From contig NZ_GL397067.1 in the NCBI RefSeq assembly GCF_000146325.1, positions 788,919 through 852,918 on the forward strand: a DNA stretch of 64,000 nt. Direction: 5' to 3'. Source of the stretch: Pediococcus acidilactici DSM 20284. Its GTDB lineage: Bacteria; Bacillota; Bacilli; Lactobacillales; Lactobacillaceae. The notes under the pieces were generated by a model. It saw nothing but the letters and a program-made list of their open reading frames with translations. It had not been told where the DNA came from and did no database searches. Made by a program: the position numbers and the translations under genes. Below, piece by piece: positions 1 through 8,558 of this stretch. Within the stretch, counting starts at the first letter, position 1, and every line of letters begins with the position of its first letter.

Positions 1-782
1 AGGATGTTCCGCAATGCGGCATACTTGTATGCGTCGTTTTTGTTAACGTCAGCATCTGTGTATTCCTTGCTTGCGTCTTCGGCACCCTTCATTAATTGAT
101 CGATGTCGCCACCAGCTACGGCAATTGGAAGTAAACCAACTGCAGAAAGTACTGAGAAACGTCCCCCGATGTCATCAGGCACAACAAATTCTTCGTAGCC
201 TTCAGCATCTGCTTCAGTCTTCAAAGCACCTTTTGCACGGTCAGTTGTAGCGTAGATCCGTTTCTTAGCTTCTTCTTCACCGTATTTTGCAATCAATTTT
301 TCCTTCAAAACGCGGAAAGCAATTGCAGGTTCGGTAGTTGTACCCGACTTAGAAATTACGTTGATCGAGAAGTCACGGTCACCAATCAAGTTCAAAACGT
401 CTGCAAGGTATGTGGAACTAATTGAGTTACCAGCAAAAATTACTTGAGGTGCACCGTTACGTTGTTCCTTAGTCAACATGTTGTAGAACGTGTTGTTTAA
501 GAAATCAATTGCGGCACGGGCTCCCAAATATGAGCCACCAATTCCGATTGCAACAAAGACTTCGGAATCTTCGCGAATCTTTTCAGCAGCTTTCTTAATC
601 CGTGCGAATTCTTCCTTATCGTAGTTAGATGGTAAGTCTAACCAGCCCCGGAAGTCGCTTCCTGCACCAGTACCTTTGCGAACTAATTCGTCGGCAGCGG
701 TAACCATTGGTTGGATTTCAGCAAGTTCATTTTCATGAACGAAATCAGCCACGTTGGAACTATCAAATGAAATGTGTGCCAT
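1..782 (-). CDS. pgi: Glucose-6-phosphate isomerase, C-terminus cut by window edge
   Basis: Interconverts glucose 6-phosphate and fructose 6-phosphate in the cytoplasm. Reading from the ATG at 782, the protein begins [14 protein letters not shown] and contains the phosphosugar-binding stretch [14 protein letters not shown] near residue 80, followed by a '[14 protein letters not shown]'-like segment, all typical of bacterial Pgi. About 260 of the roughly 450 residues of the family are present; the gene runs off the left edge. An AAGGGG ribosome binding site precedes the ATG, and a promoter with a TATAAT box lies at 816-843. It is a single gene here, with no close partner upstream. Recognition is confident. 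Confidence 0.95.
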   Translation of the reverse strand, partial: MAHISFDSSNVADFVHENELAEIQPMVTAADELVRKGTGAGSDFRGWLDLPSNYDKEEFARIKKAAEKIREDSEVFVAIGIGGSYLGARAAIDFLNNTFYNMLTKEQRNGAPQVIFAGNSISSTYLADVLNLIGDRDFSINVISKSGTTTEPAIAFRVLKEKLIAKYGEEEAKKRIYATTDRAKGALKTEADAEGYEEFVVPDDIGGRFSVLSAVGLLPIAVAGGDIDQLMKGAEDASKEYTDADVNKNDAYKYAALRNI

Positions 783-815
783 TTTAAATACCCCTTTTAT
801 TTAGAATTCCCTACT

Positions 816-843
816 ATTATACAATAGTTTGCCAGACTTTGAA
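816..843 (-). promoter_or_regulatory. Promoter of pgi
   Basis: On the minus strand TTCAAA (838-843) and TATAAT (816-821) are separated by 16 bases, about 30 bases upstream of the pgi start codon. The -10 is perfect and the -35 matches 4 of 6. Confidence 0.6.
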
Positions 844-997
844 GAACTTTGGACAACTTGAAGCGGTTAAATTTTCCTTAAACAAATTAGCGTCCGTCAG
901 CAAGTCACTTTAAAAATTAAGTTTTTCTAAAGAAAATTGGTCTATATCTTTTGTTGAATTCTACGCAAAAACTCCTCATGTTTTTATATGATTGCAT

Positions 998-1034
998 AAA
1001 AAAGACTGAGAATTTTATAATCCCAGTCTTTTTT
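998..1034 (-). terminator. Terminator after the GRP sugar transporter
   Basis: AAAAAAGACTG and CAGTCTTTTTT form an 11-bp stem with T runs on both strands, just after the stop of the minus-strand transporter gene. It could work in both directions. Confidence 0.8.
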
Positions 1035-1050
1035 CTTCATATTAAGATTT

Positions 1051-1920
1051 CTATTTTAACGTTGCTAGTAACGTTTCACCGATAATAATTAAAATCGAGC
1101 CGATAATCACGAACTGCATTTCGCGATGGGTCTTACGCTCGCCTAGTAACCAAATTGATCCGAAAGTAGAAATTACAATTCCAGCTTGTGCTAAAGAGTA
1201 GCTAATTGCTAGTCCAACTGATGGAATTGCCAAGAACATGAAGATGTTCCCGATTCCCCAAATCAAACCAGTAGTAATGTTTAAGAACGTTGGTTTCTTT
1301 GCAATTTGATCCGTTTCTTTAGCAAAGAAAACAAATAAGAAAGCTCCGAGCAACATTCCAACTGCTTGTGGGAAAATAATTGCCTTCGCATCAACATTTG
1401 CAAAACGCACGATTACCGTATAACCGATGTACCCAATCGTCGAAATTGTCAGCGCTTGAATTCCGGCTGGCATATTTTCGTCATCGTTTTCCGTCGTGGA
1501 ATCGCTCTTATCTTTTAGCGACGTTAATGCCGCACCAACGATTAAAGCGATTACCGCGATGGTACCAACCATAATCATATTACCGGAAGTCCATTCGTGC
1601 CAAATCAGTACCCCTGCAAGGGCGTTCCCTGCCAACTGTAAGCCGGTTGAAATTGGCACTGTCTTAGAAACCCCAATGTGCTTCATTGAACTAAACTGGT
1701 TAAATTGCCCAACTGCCCAAAAAAGGCCGGAAATCAAACCAGCAATCCAAATCTTACCGTTTAACGTTGGCTGGTAAATCACGAGGGTCACTAAGGAGAA
1801 AATCACCGCACCCATCGTCATTCCTAACGTTTGCTGCGACGCACTCCCGCCTAAGCGGCCACTCACTAAACCAATACTTCCCCACATAATTGCGGGAACC
1901 AAAGCGAGTAAAATATTCAT
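1051..1920 (-). CDS. GRP family sugar uptake protein (GlcU/RbsU-like)
   Basis: A 289-residue membrane protein with about ten hydrophobic segments, opening MNILLALVPAIMWGSIGLVSG. This is the signature start of the glucose/ribose porter family, proton-coupled sugar permeases of Gram-positive bacteria. A longer reading frame extends upstream, but the ATG at 1920 is chosen because AGGAGA sits 8 bases before it and the hydrophobic fold starts there. It is divergent from fba. Its promoter (1976-2004) overlaps a cre-like site, so catabolite repression is likely. The substrate could be glucose or ribose; the sequence does not decide this. Confidence 0.85.
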   Translation of the reverse strand: MNILLALVPAIMWGSIGLVSGRLGGSASQQTLGMTMGAVIFSLVTLVIYQPTLNGKIWIAGLISGLFWAVGQFNQFSSMKHIGVSKTVPISTGLQLAGNALAGVLIWHEWTSGNMIMVGTIAVIALIVGAALTSLKDKSDSTTENDDENMPAGIQALTISTIGYIGYTVIVRFANVDAKAIIFPQAVGMLLGAFLFVFFAKETDQIAKKPTFLNITTGLIWGIGNIFMFLAIPSVGLAISYSLAQAGIVISTFGSIWLLGERKTHREMQFVIIGSILIIIGETLLATLK

Positions 1921-1975
1921 ATCAATATCTCCTATATATTTATCAATCTCTGTCTCTCTCATAAGACAAAGTATT

Positions 1976-2004
1976 ATTGTACCAGTTATGAAAACGAATT
2001 CCAA
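1976..2004 (-). promoter_or_regulatory. Promoter of the GRP sugar transporter
   Basis: On the minus strand TTGGAA (1999-2004), a 17-base spacer and TACAAT (1976-1981) lie about 55 bases ahead of the start codon. Confidence 0.7.
1988..2002 (+). promoter_or_regulatory. cre-like CcpA site over the transporter promoter
   Basis: ATGAAAACGAATTCC matches 14 of 15 positions of WTGNAANCGNWNNCW. It overlaps the -35 box and spacer of the transporter promoter, a position expected to repress. Confidence 0.5.
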
Positions 2005-2137
2005 CATTTTTTTTGAAATAAAAATGGTATACTTCATTTTTCATTTTTTGAAACTCGTTATGAAAATAACCATTAGATGCATTAAAAGTAATCGAGTAGT
2101 TTTATGAAAACTCGTATAAAATTTTAAGGTTTTGTGC

Positions 2138-2143
2138 TAGAAT
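2138..2143 (+). promoter_or_regulatory. Extended -10 element of fba
   Basis: TGCTAGAAT is an extended -10 box about 60 bases ahead of the fba start. No good -35 box was found at the normal distance. TTATGAAAA occurs three times upstream (1986, 2058, 2102). Confidence 0.45.
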
Positions 2144-2204
2144 AGAAGTGTTGCGAAGAGGAGAACTCTTTGTCTGTATAAAAATATTGGGAGGAACCAG
2201 TTTT

Positions 2205-3068
2205 ATGTCATTTATTAATGGTACAGAAACATTTGCAGCTGCTCGTAAGGGCCACTACGCTGTAGGTGCTTTCAACACAAATAACCTTGAATGGACTCGT
2301 GCTATTCTAGCAGCAGGTCAAGAAACACACACACCAATCTTGATCCAATCATCAATGGGTGCTGCTAAGTACATGGGTGGTTACAAAGCTGTTAAGAACC
2401 TTGTTGAAAGCGAAGTAGAATCAATGGGCATCACTGTTCCAGTTATCATGCACTTAGACCATGGTAACTACGAAGCTGCTAAGGAAGCTATTGCTGCTGG
2501 ATACAGCTCAGTTATGTTTGACGGCCATGACCTTGATTTCGAAGATAACTTGGTTAAAACAAAAGAAATCGTTGCTTTGGCACATGCTCAAGGTATTTCT
2601 GTTGAAGCTGAAGTTGGTTCAATCGGTGGTGAAGAAGACGGAATCGTTGGTGCTGGTGAATTAGCTGACGTTGAAGAAGCTAAGACACTTGCAGCTACAG
2701 GTGTTGACTACCTTGCCGTTGGTATTGGTAACATCCATGGTGTTTACCCTGAAAACTGGAAAGGTTTGAACTTCGATCGTCTTCAAGAATTAGCTGACGC
2801 TATCGACACACCACTTGTATTGCACGGTGGTTCAGGAATTCCTAAGGAACAAATTGTTAAGGCAATTTCAATGGGTATTTCAAAAGTTAACGTTAATACT
2901 GAACAACAAATTGCTTGGTCAGAAGCTGTTCGTAAGTACTACGAAGAAGACAATGACAAGAAGCCTAAAGGATTTGACCCTCGTAAGGTTCTTGCTTCCG
3001 GTACAGAAGCTATCAAGAACACTGTTAAGGAACGTATTGAATGGTTCAATACTCCTTCAATGTGGTAA
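2205..3068 (+). CDS. fba: Class II fructose-bisphosphate aldolase
   Basis: Cleaves fructose 1,6-bisphosphate to glyceraldehyde 3-phosphate and dihydroxyacetone phosphate. The 287-residue protein shows the zinc-dependent class II signature: HLDHG at 83-87 (catalytic Asp85, zinc ligand His86), a second metal region NIHGVYP near 180, HGGSGIP near 208 and the phosphate-binding NVNTE near 230. A longer frame reads through the leader, but the ATG at 2205 follows GGGAGG at 10 bases and begins the family's usual MSF/MPL start. It is transcribed alone and ends at a strong terminator. Codon usage looks like that of a highly expressed gene. Confidence 0.96.
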   Translation: MSFINGTETFAAARKGHYAVGAFNTNNLEWTRAILAAGQETHTPILIQSSMGAAKYMGGYKAVKNLVESEVESMGITVPVIMHLDHGNYEAAKEAIAAGYSSVMFDGHDLDFEDNLVKTKEIVALAHAQGISVEAEVGSIGGEEDGIVGAGELADVEEAKTLAATGVDYLAVGIGNIHGVYPENWKGLNFDRLQELADAIDTPLVLHGGSGIPKEQIVKAISMGISKVNVNTEQQIAWSEAVRKYYEEDNDKKPKGFDPRKVLASGTEAIKNTVKERIEWFNTPSMW

Positions 3069-3084
3069 AAATAAACCTTTAATT

Positions 3085-3119
3085 AAAAAGCTTGGCGGAT
3101 TTATTCGTCAGGCTTTTTT
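3085..3119 (+). terminator. Terminator of fba
   Basis: AAAAAGCTTGGCG pairs over 13 bases (with G-T pairs) with CGTCAGGCTTTTT, ending in six Ts, 17 bases after the fba stop. Confidence 0.9.
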
Positions 3120-3162
3120 CTTTGTCACAAAATCAAGCCCCACTGTTTAACTAAATGGCAGC

Positions 3163-3211
3163 AAAAATAAAAGGAGTTGTCCAAGAACCTAAAGATTCTC
3201 GCCAACTCCTT
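3163..3211 (-). terminator. Terminator of the two-component operon
   Basis: AAGGAGTTG (3171-3179) and CAACTCCTT (3203-3211) form a 9-bp stem. On the minus strand it is followed by TTATTTTT. Confidence 0.75.
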
Positions 3212-3265
3212 AGTATATTGCCTTTAACGATGTTGCCACGTACCCTATATTTACAACCCAAGCCC

Positions 3266-4708
3266 CTATTGATCTTCGGATGCTTTAGGAAAATGCAATT
3301 TAAAGGTGGTCCCCCGGCCTGGCGCGCTTGAAACTTCAATTTTACCGCCGTGAATTTGGACTAGTTCGTGCACGATTGCCATCCCCAAACCAGATTCACC
3401 CTTCGTCTGGATTCGCGAAGCATCTGCTTTGTAGTACCGTTCCCAAATATTTTTAATTTGATCCTCGGTCATTCCAATCCCGTTATCGCTAATTTGAATA
3501 TTGGTTCCGTCACTTGCATTCTGCGCACGCACCGTGATTTGGCCGTTTTGGGTAAATTGAATCCCGTTTTGCACAATGTTGAATAGAATTTGAATTAACC
3601 GGTCGGGATCTGCGTACACCACCACGTCACTATTCATCTCTACTATAAGCTGGTCATTTTCCTTTTCCGCCTTTTTGCCCAGCTGTTCTACTACGCGAAG
3701 AACAGCTTGTTTTAAGTTAACCATCTGGCAATCTAATTTAATTTTATTGGTGCGAATTCGTTCATAGTCTAAGTTGTCGTTAACCAACCGAATCAATCGC
3801 TTAGTTTCCCTTTGCATCAGTCGAATGCTTTCTTCCTTACTATCTTCCGGAATGGCGTCGTATTCTAAGCCCTCTAAAAGACCGTTAATTGTCGTTAACG
3901 GTGTGCGCATTTCATGAGCCGCATCCGCCATAAAAGCTCGCCGTCGTTCTTCTTGACGCTTAATTTCATCATTAGATTCTTTAAGTGACTTAGTCATTAA
4001 GTTAAAATCGGCACTTAATTCGCCAATTTCGTCCTGTCGACCAGGATCTAATTGCACCTCGAAATCTCCTTCGGTAACTCGGTGAGCTGCTTGACGGATT
4101 TGTTGAATCCGTCGAACCATATATCGTGACAAAAAGTAGGAAGCTACGATTGCTACCAGGATTGCTAAACCAAACGTGACCAATAAGTTCTTTTGTACCT
4201 GTTGAATATCAGCCTGCACCCTTGCCAAGGGGGAGCCCACCGCAATTACACAAACTAACTTTCCTTGACGGTCAAAATACGGTTTTTTAAGCTCCGTCAT
4301 GGTGATTCGGTGTTTTACCTGCCCGACCGCCATGCGGGATTCTTGACGAAGAATATTACCCTTGTTCAACTCTTTCCACTGTTTTTTACTGATTTGCGTC
4401 GCGGTATTGTCATTAGGGTAGCTAACCCGTTCGCCATTTTCCGTATAAATGGTGAAATGAATGTGCTGATTATTTAATAAACGCTCCATCCCCATCAATT
4501 GATCTACCCGAACGGTCGTCACCGACGAATCTTGTGGGTCTAGGACTACCGATTGCTGGAAAATGCTATCTGCATATTCTTGCAAAGAATGCCACTTAGT
4601 GCGGTAAACTGAATCACGTGTAAATTGAATAAATACTAAACCAACAATTAGTAGCGTCGCCACGGTTACCGCTAAGAAGGCCATCATTTGTTGAAAAAAC
4701 AACTTCAT
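3266..4708 (-). CDS. Sensor histidine kinase
   Basis: Membrane sensor kinase of 480 residues. The order is: transmembrane segment 1 (about 8-30), an extracytoplasmic sensing region (31-174), transmembrane segment 2 (about 175-197), HAMP linker (to about 250), a dimerisation box with the phosphorylated His in FMADAAHEMRTPLT (near 263), then the ATPase domain with the N box (FNIVQNGIQFTQNG), G1 box (SDNGIGM) and G2 box (GESGLGMAIV). All catalytic motifs are intact. It lies 3 bases after the response regulator gene, so the two are co-transcribed. The architecture is that of the ArlS/CroS-like envelope-stress kinases, but the signal cannot be told from the sequence. Confidence 0.92.
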   Translation of the reverse strand: MKLFFQQMMAFLAVTVATLLIVGLVFIQFTRDSVYRTKWHSLQEYADSIFQQSVVLDPQDSSVTTVRVDQLMGMERLLNNQHIHFTIYTENGERVSYPNDNTATQISKKQWKELNKGNILRQESRMAVGQVKHRITMTELKKPYFDRQGKLVCVIAVGSPLARVQADIQQVQKNLLVTFGLAILVAIVASYFLSRYMVRRIQQIRQAAHRVTEGDFEVQLDPGRQDEIGELSADFNLMTKSLKESNDEIKRQEERRRAFMADAAHEMRTPLTTINGLLEGLEYDAIPEDSKEESIRLMQRETKRLIRLVNDNLDYERIRTNKIKLDCQMVNLKQAVLRVVEQLGKKAEKENDQLIVEMNSDVVVYADPDRLIQILFNIVQNGIQFTQNGQITVRAQNASDGTNIQISDNGIGMTEDQIKNIWERYYKADASRIQTKGESGLGMAIVHELVQIHGGKIEVSSAPGRGTTFKLHFPKASEDQ

Positions 4709-4711
4709 TAG

Positions 4712-5434
4712 TTATCCCTCGTCAATTTTACTATCATCGAATTTGTAACCAACGCCCCAAACCGTTTGCACTACTTGTGGGCCTACTGCCTCAAGTTTTT
4801 GTCGAAGCTTTTTAATGTGAGCGTCCACGGTTCGTTCATCACCATAATACTCGTAATCCCACACCATTTGTAATAATTGCTCCCGGGAGAAAACTTGCAT
4901 TGGCTTTTGCGCCAAGGTTTTTAGTAGATCAAACTCTTTCGGCGTCAAATCTGAAATTAATTTTCCGTCTAAGTAGACTTCGCGGGTTGCCGTGCTAATC
5001 TTTAAGTGCGCCGTCCGCACGTCGAATTTACCAGCCTGTTGCTCCGCATTACTATTGTGTTTATTCATCAAGACCCGGCGGTGTAATGCCTTAATCCTTG
5101 CAATCAGAGTAATTGGGCTAAATGGTTTAGTAATGTACTCGTCTGCTCCCATTTCTAACCCTAATACTTGGTCACTTTCAGAGTCTCGGGCAGTCAACAT
5201 TATTAGCGGCACTGTACGTGAAGTCCGTCGTAATTCTGCTGCCACTTCCATTCCATCTTTTCCTGGTAAATTTAAATCCAGCAAAACAATGTCCCATTGT
5301 TGCGGATCCGCCTTAAAAATTTCTAACGCCTTGACCCCGTCATAAGCAAAAGTAACTTTCCACTTTTCCTTCTTAAAAAACATTCCCATCATATCAGAAA
5401 CTGATTTATTATCTTCAATCATTAATATCTGCAT
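4712..5434 (-). CDS. OmpR/PhoB family response regulator
   Basis: A 240-residue cytoplasmic transcription factor. The receiver domain (1-120) has the acidic pocket IEDN (7-9), phosphoacceptor Asp53 in LLDLNLPG, the Thr of LTARD (near 81) and the Lys of ITKPFSP (near 103). The C-terminal winged helix (about 135-235) includes LTPKEFDLLKTL and DAHIKKLRQKLE with the closing WGVGYKF. It is the first gene of a two-gene operon with the kinase at 3266-4708. The start is preceded by GGAGG at 7 bases. A TATACT box lies about 35 bases upstream with a poor -35, which suggests activated or autoregulated transcription. Confidence 0.94.
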   Translation of the reverse strand: MQILMIEDNKSVSDMMGMFFKKEKWKVTFAYDGVKALEIFKADPQQWDIVLLDLNLPGKDGMEVAAELRRTSRTVPLIMLTARDSESDQVLGLEMGADEYITKPFSPITLIARIKALHRRVLMNKHNSNAEQQAGKFDVRTAHLKISTATREVYLDGKLISDLTPKEFDLLKTLAQKPMQVFSREQLLQMVWDYEYYGDERTVDAHIKKLRQKLEAVGPQVVQTVWGVGYKFDDSKIDEG

Positions 5435-5730
5435 TGAAATTCCTCCAATTTCATTTACATCACTCAGTATAGTCTTTTTTAATCGAAAAATTTATGAAAA
5501 ATACGGAAAAAGACCCTTAGTTTTGGCCGTCCCCTTTTATGATAACGAAATTAAAGGCGCAAAAACACCTTAAAAAAGTCGCTTTTAACGTTCAACAAGT
5601 GGGCAGATCACGTAATGCTTCAATTGACGCAAACCGTCCGAATACAGGCATTATCGCTAAAATATTATATTAGACTCCTTACTAAATCGTTCTCCATCGC
5701 ATTTTCTTTAAAATCTAGATAAAATTATAA

Positions 5731-5779
5731 AAAGCTAAAAATCCTTTCAAGAACGAAAATTTTCCAAAAATCATTTTGC
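5731..5779 (-). repeat. Companion hairpin of repeat C
   Basis: On the minus strand, GGCAAAATGATTTTTGG, then TTCTTGAAAGGATTTTTAGC. It is the same kind of CTTGAAAAG-bearing segment that follows each of the other repeat copies, here 28 bases from the repeat. Confidence 0.5.
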
Positions 5780-5807
5780 CGTCTTGGCTTTAATAACGCC
5801 CAAACTT

Positions 5808-5922
5808 ACGTCAAAAGGCATTTTATACTGCTTAACTAAAAATCGACCATTATGCCCAAATTCGGCATAATGATCGATGTCTTAGTTAGTGCTCACAAAC
5901 TTCTCTGACCTTTTTTCCACTC
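5808..5922 (-). repeat. Intergenic palindromic repeat, copy C
   Basis: Minus-orientation copy of a roughly 115-bp element. Shared blocks are GAGTGG at one edge, AAGTTTGTGAGCACTAAC, a central hairpin (ATCATTATGCC/GGCATAATGGT) and GTTAAGCAGTATAAAATGCC at the other side. The blocks occur in the same order in copies A, B and D. Confidence 0.7.
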
Positions 5923-6094
5923 TACAATTATTAAATTTGTTGACAATTATGCTTGATCTAAACATTGATTGTCACATAATTTCGACATAATTTTCGTTAG
6001 CAATTATCGGTTAAATTTAATTCTTACTTACGAGCGTTACTATTCAAAATAGCTTTGCACCGTTTATTAATCGAGTAATGCTATTTTGGAAATC

Positions 6095-6637
6095 CTACAC
6101 CGTCCCTAAAAACCCCATTACCTTATCTAAAAGTTGCTCGGTTTCCTCGCTGGGTAAAAATGCCCTTTGTTTAATTACTTTTTTCCATTTTGTTTTTGGC
6201 TCCAATTTTCTCGAATAAAAGTTGATGACGTCTGGCGCTAAGACTACCCGAAATTCCGTTTCTCCAAACTGATTACCAGTTTCTTTCATGATTAACGCCT
6301 GCAAAAGCAAGTGTTCGAATAGATCGCAATAAACTAGTTGTTCTTTTTGCTGGAGTTCGAAGGAGTATTGATATTTTTTTATCCATTCTAGATCCGCTAA
6401 ATGCTCATGATGATTTTCATTTATGTGATGACAATATAAACCTAACGCTGTTTTTGAAAAATTTCCTTTTTCTGGGAATTTTATTTTCCCATTCAAAAAC
6501 CGCTCATAAGACTTCTCGCGAAAATAGTCGTCTTCCACCATTCCATACTTTTCTTTTAACTGTGCTACCGCTTCCGCGTAGCTATTTTCCAACAGTGATT
6601 CGTAGTACGCAAGTTTAACTCCATATTCCTTATCCAT
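6095..6637 (-). CDS. Putative HNH-like (His-Me finger) protein
   Basis: A 180-residue soluble protein of uncertain function. The central segment LYCHHINENHHEHL (about 68-81) followed by EQLVYCDLFEHLLLQAL (near 100-116) recalls the 'YCHHIDED...LVYCNLLEHLLLH' pattern of HNH/His-Me finger-like proteins of lactic acid bacteria. Known members are often in accessory regions and may be toxins or homing-type nucleases. No helicase, methylase, immunity gene or secretion signal is adjacent. AGGAG precedes the ATG at 8 bases. The family link is from memory of the motif; nuclease activity is inference. Confidence 0.5.
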   Translation of the reverse strand: MDKEYGVKLAYYESLLENSYAEAVAQLKEKYGMVEDDYFREKSYERFLNGKIKFPEKGNFSKTALGLYCHHINENHHEHLADLEWIKKYQYSFELQQKEQLVYCDLFEHLLLQALIMKETGNQFGETEFRVVLAPDVINFYSRKLEPKTKWKKVIKQRAFLPSEETEQLLDKVMGFLGTV

Positions 6638-6752
6638 CCACGCATCTCCTAACGGGTTATTTTAAAACTATTTTTCCTAGGCACAGCCAGCAACCATTAC
6701 TATCTCAGCATTGAAGTGCCTTCTTTGATAACCAGGTTTCCACTTCTAAACG

Positions 6753-6789
6753 AAAACAGAGACCAGAATTTCGTAAATTCTGGTCTCTG
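6753..6789 (-). terminator. Terminator of the Apf-like gene
   Basis: CAGAGACCAGAATTT and AAATTCTGGTCTCTG form a perfect 15-bp stem. On the minus strand it is followed by TTTTCGTTT. Confidence 0.88.
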
Positions 6790-6839
6790 CCATGGTTTGG
6801 GACTATTTTCCCAGTTTTTAACGTATAAATATTTTTATT

Positions 6840-7526
6840 TTAGTACCAACCTTGTGACACCCAAGCGTTCTTAGCAGCACTCCAGCTACCGTAACGTGAC
6901 TTAACGTAGTTGTCAGCAACACGTTCTTGGTTAGCTGCGGAGTAGTCACCATTTAAGTATGATGAAGATAATTGATACTTACCAACGTATTGCCCGTTAC
7001 GAGCTGTGTATGAACCACCTGATTCGCGCGCAGCGATCCAAGCTTTAGCAGCAGCTTCATTGCCAGTTGCGTTTGATGAGTATGAGCGATTGTTGTTAGT
7101 TGTGCTTGCTTGACGAACTGGAGCAGCCTTTTGAACAGGTGCTTGGCTAGTTTGCGTTTGTGCTTGAGTTTGAGTTTGAGTTGTTTGTGCTTGGCTTGCG
7201 CCAGCAGCGTTTGTGTTTTGCTTTACTTCAGGAAGTTGTTGAACATCTTTGTTTGTAGCTTGCTTGATGTCACCATCGTTAGTGATCTTCAACTTTTGAC
7301 CAACGTAAATTACGTTTACGTCAGCAATGTTGTTAGCCTTAGCGATGGTGTTGTAATCACCGTTTAAGCCAAATGAGTAACTAATTTCTGAGAGTGTATC
7401 GCCAGATTTTACTGTGTAAATTTCATCAGCGCTAGCACTACCACTGGTAGTAATCATAGCAGCACCAATTGCGGCACCAGAAAGTAATGCGATTGACATT
7501 TTAGAAATTTTACTTTTAATTGACAT
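6840..7526 (-). CDS. Secreted LysM protein with Apf-type C-terminal domain
   Basis: A 228-residue exported protein. Signal peptide 1-33 (cleavage near SASA-DEIY), LysM peptidoglycan-binding domain about 36-82 ([13 protein letters not shown]...YVGQKLKI), a Gln/Thr-rich low-complexity linker (about 95-150), and a C-terminal domain of about 75 residues with ARESGGSYTARNGQYVGKYQ and the ending SQGWY. This tail is that of lactobacillar aggregation-promoting factors, which resemble small lysozyme/transglycosylase folds; ESGG carries the candidate catalytic Glu. The head is nearly identical to the neighbour at 7764-8408, so the pair arose by duplication. The upstream control region is duplicated too (TTACA triple at 7643-7668). 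Confidence 0.88.
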   Translation of the reverse strand: MSIKSKISKMSIALLSGAAIGAAMITTSGSASADEIYTVKSGDTLSEISYSFGLNGDYNTIAKANNIADVNVIYVGQKLKITNDGDIKQATNKDVQQLPEVKQNTNAAGASQAQTTQTQTQAQTQTSQAPVQKAAPVRQASTTNNNRSYSSNATGNEAAAKAWIAARESGGSYTARNGQYVGKYQLSSSYLNGDYSAANQERVADNYVKSRYGSWSAAKNAWVSQGWY

Positions 7527-7642
7527 TTAATTATTTCTCCTTATTTTTAAAAACACTTTTTTCTTCTTTGTTTCAACATCAGTAACTTTACACGATGATT
7601 ATTACAGAACTATTTTCGAATTCTGATAAATCACTGAAATTT

Positions 7643-7668
7643 TGTAAAGTTAAGTAACATTTTGTAAC
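7643..7668 (-). promoter_or_regulatory. Phased TTACA triple before the Apf-like gene
   Basis: In gene orientation TTAC repeats start exactly every 10 bases (GTAA at 7644, 7654, 7664 on the plus strand). The same pattern occurs before the neighbouring LysM gene. It resembles WalR/PhoB-type tandem half-sites, though the WalR consensus has 11-base spacing. Confidence 0.5.
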
Positions 7669-7763
7669 AAACCAACCCGTTAGCCTTGCTATCATTGCTT
7701 TTTTACGCTTAGGTTAATTGTCAAAAATGAAATATTATTTTCTAAGATCCGATATTTATCAGC

Positions 7764-8408
7764 TTATTCTCCCCAAGCTGATAAACCTTGTGCGTTATAA
7801 ACGTTAGTTGCCATGTTGATTTGTTCAGCAACTGACATTCCAGCATGTTCACCGTGACCTAATAATTGGAACAAACCGTAAGCTCCGGAAGAAGCGTTAG
7901 ATACGTTAGCGTTCCCGCCAGATTCACGCATGATAATTTGTTGCCACTTAGCAGCAGAAACTCCCGTCCGGGATGCCATTTCGTTAGCAACTGAAGATAC
8001 TGAGCTGTTTCCACTGTAACTTGCTGTTTTAGTAGAAGTTGCCTTTGGTGTAGCAGTCTTTGCCGGAGTTGCTTGCTTAGTAGCTGCTGCAGCATTAGTA
8101 TCTTTATCAACTTCTGGAAGCGACTTGATTTCTGACTTAGTAGCCTTTTGAATGCTTCCGTTATCCTTAATTACTAATTTTTGACCAACCGTAATGAAGT
8201 TAACGTCTTTAATGTGGTTAGCTTGTGCGATTGCATCGTAGTTACCGTTAAGGTTAAACGCGTAGCTGATTTCTGAAAGAGTATCACCAGATTTTACAGT
8301 GTAAATTTCGTCCGCATTTGCACTACCACTTGTAATTGCCGTTGCACCGATTGCTGCACCCGCAAGTAAAGCAATAGATAGTTTTGAAAATTTACTTTTG
8401 ATTGACAT
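7764..8408 (-). CDS. Secreted LysM protein with transglycosylase-like C-terminus
   Basis: A 214-residue exported protein. Signal peptide 1-32 (near SANA-DEIY), LysM domain about 35-81, a Lys/Thr/Ala-rich linker (about 100-135), then a C-terminal domain with [30 protein letters not shown] (catalytic Glu candidate in RESGG; GAYGLFQ is typical of IsaA/Rpf-like transglycosylases) and ending GLSAWGE. It likely binds and cuts peptidoglycan at the cell surface. The first 90 residues parallel the gene at 6840-7526 while the tails differ, so one head was joined to two catalytic types. A TTACA triple (8533-8558) lies upstream as for the paralogue. Confidence 0.87.
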   Translation of the reverse strand: MSIKSKFSKLSIALLAGAAIGATAITSGSANADEIYTVKSGDTLSEISYAFNLNGNYDAIAQANHIKDVNFITVGQKLVIKDNGSIQKATKSEIKSLPEVDKDTNAAAATKQATPAKTATPKATSTKTASYSGNSSVSSVANEMASRTGVSAAKWQQIIMRESGGNANVSNASSGAYGLFQLLGHGEHAGMSVAEQINMATNVYNAQGLSAWGE

Positions 8409-8532
8409 ATAGATTAAATATCTCCTTTATGTTTAAAAAATCATGTCCGTGTTTCTTTCGTTTCAACAGGTTATTACTTTACCGAACCTATATTACAAAC
8501 ATATTGGGATATTTTGGGAAATAGGGATATTT

Positions 8533-8558
8533 TGTAAGATTCTGTAACATTTTGTAAT
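8533..8558 (-). promoter_or_regulatory. Phased TTACA triple before the transglycosylase-like gene
   Basis: GTAA begins at 8534, 8544 and 8554 on the plus strand, an exact 10-base period, about 126 bases upstream of the start codon. It parallels 7643-7668 (about 118 bases upstream there). Confidence 0.5.

Larger units (their letters stand above)
5435..6094. other. Gene-free stretch with palindromic repeat C
   Basis: No plausible coding region on either strand. It holds the response regulator promoter, companion hairpin C (5731-5779) and palindromic repeat C (5808-5922). Near 6045-6095 a weak AAAATAGC/GCTATTTT pair may end the HNH-like gene. Confidence 0.6.
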
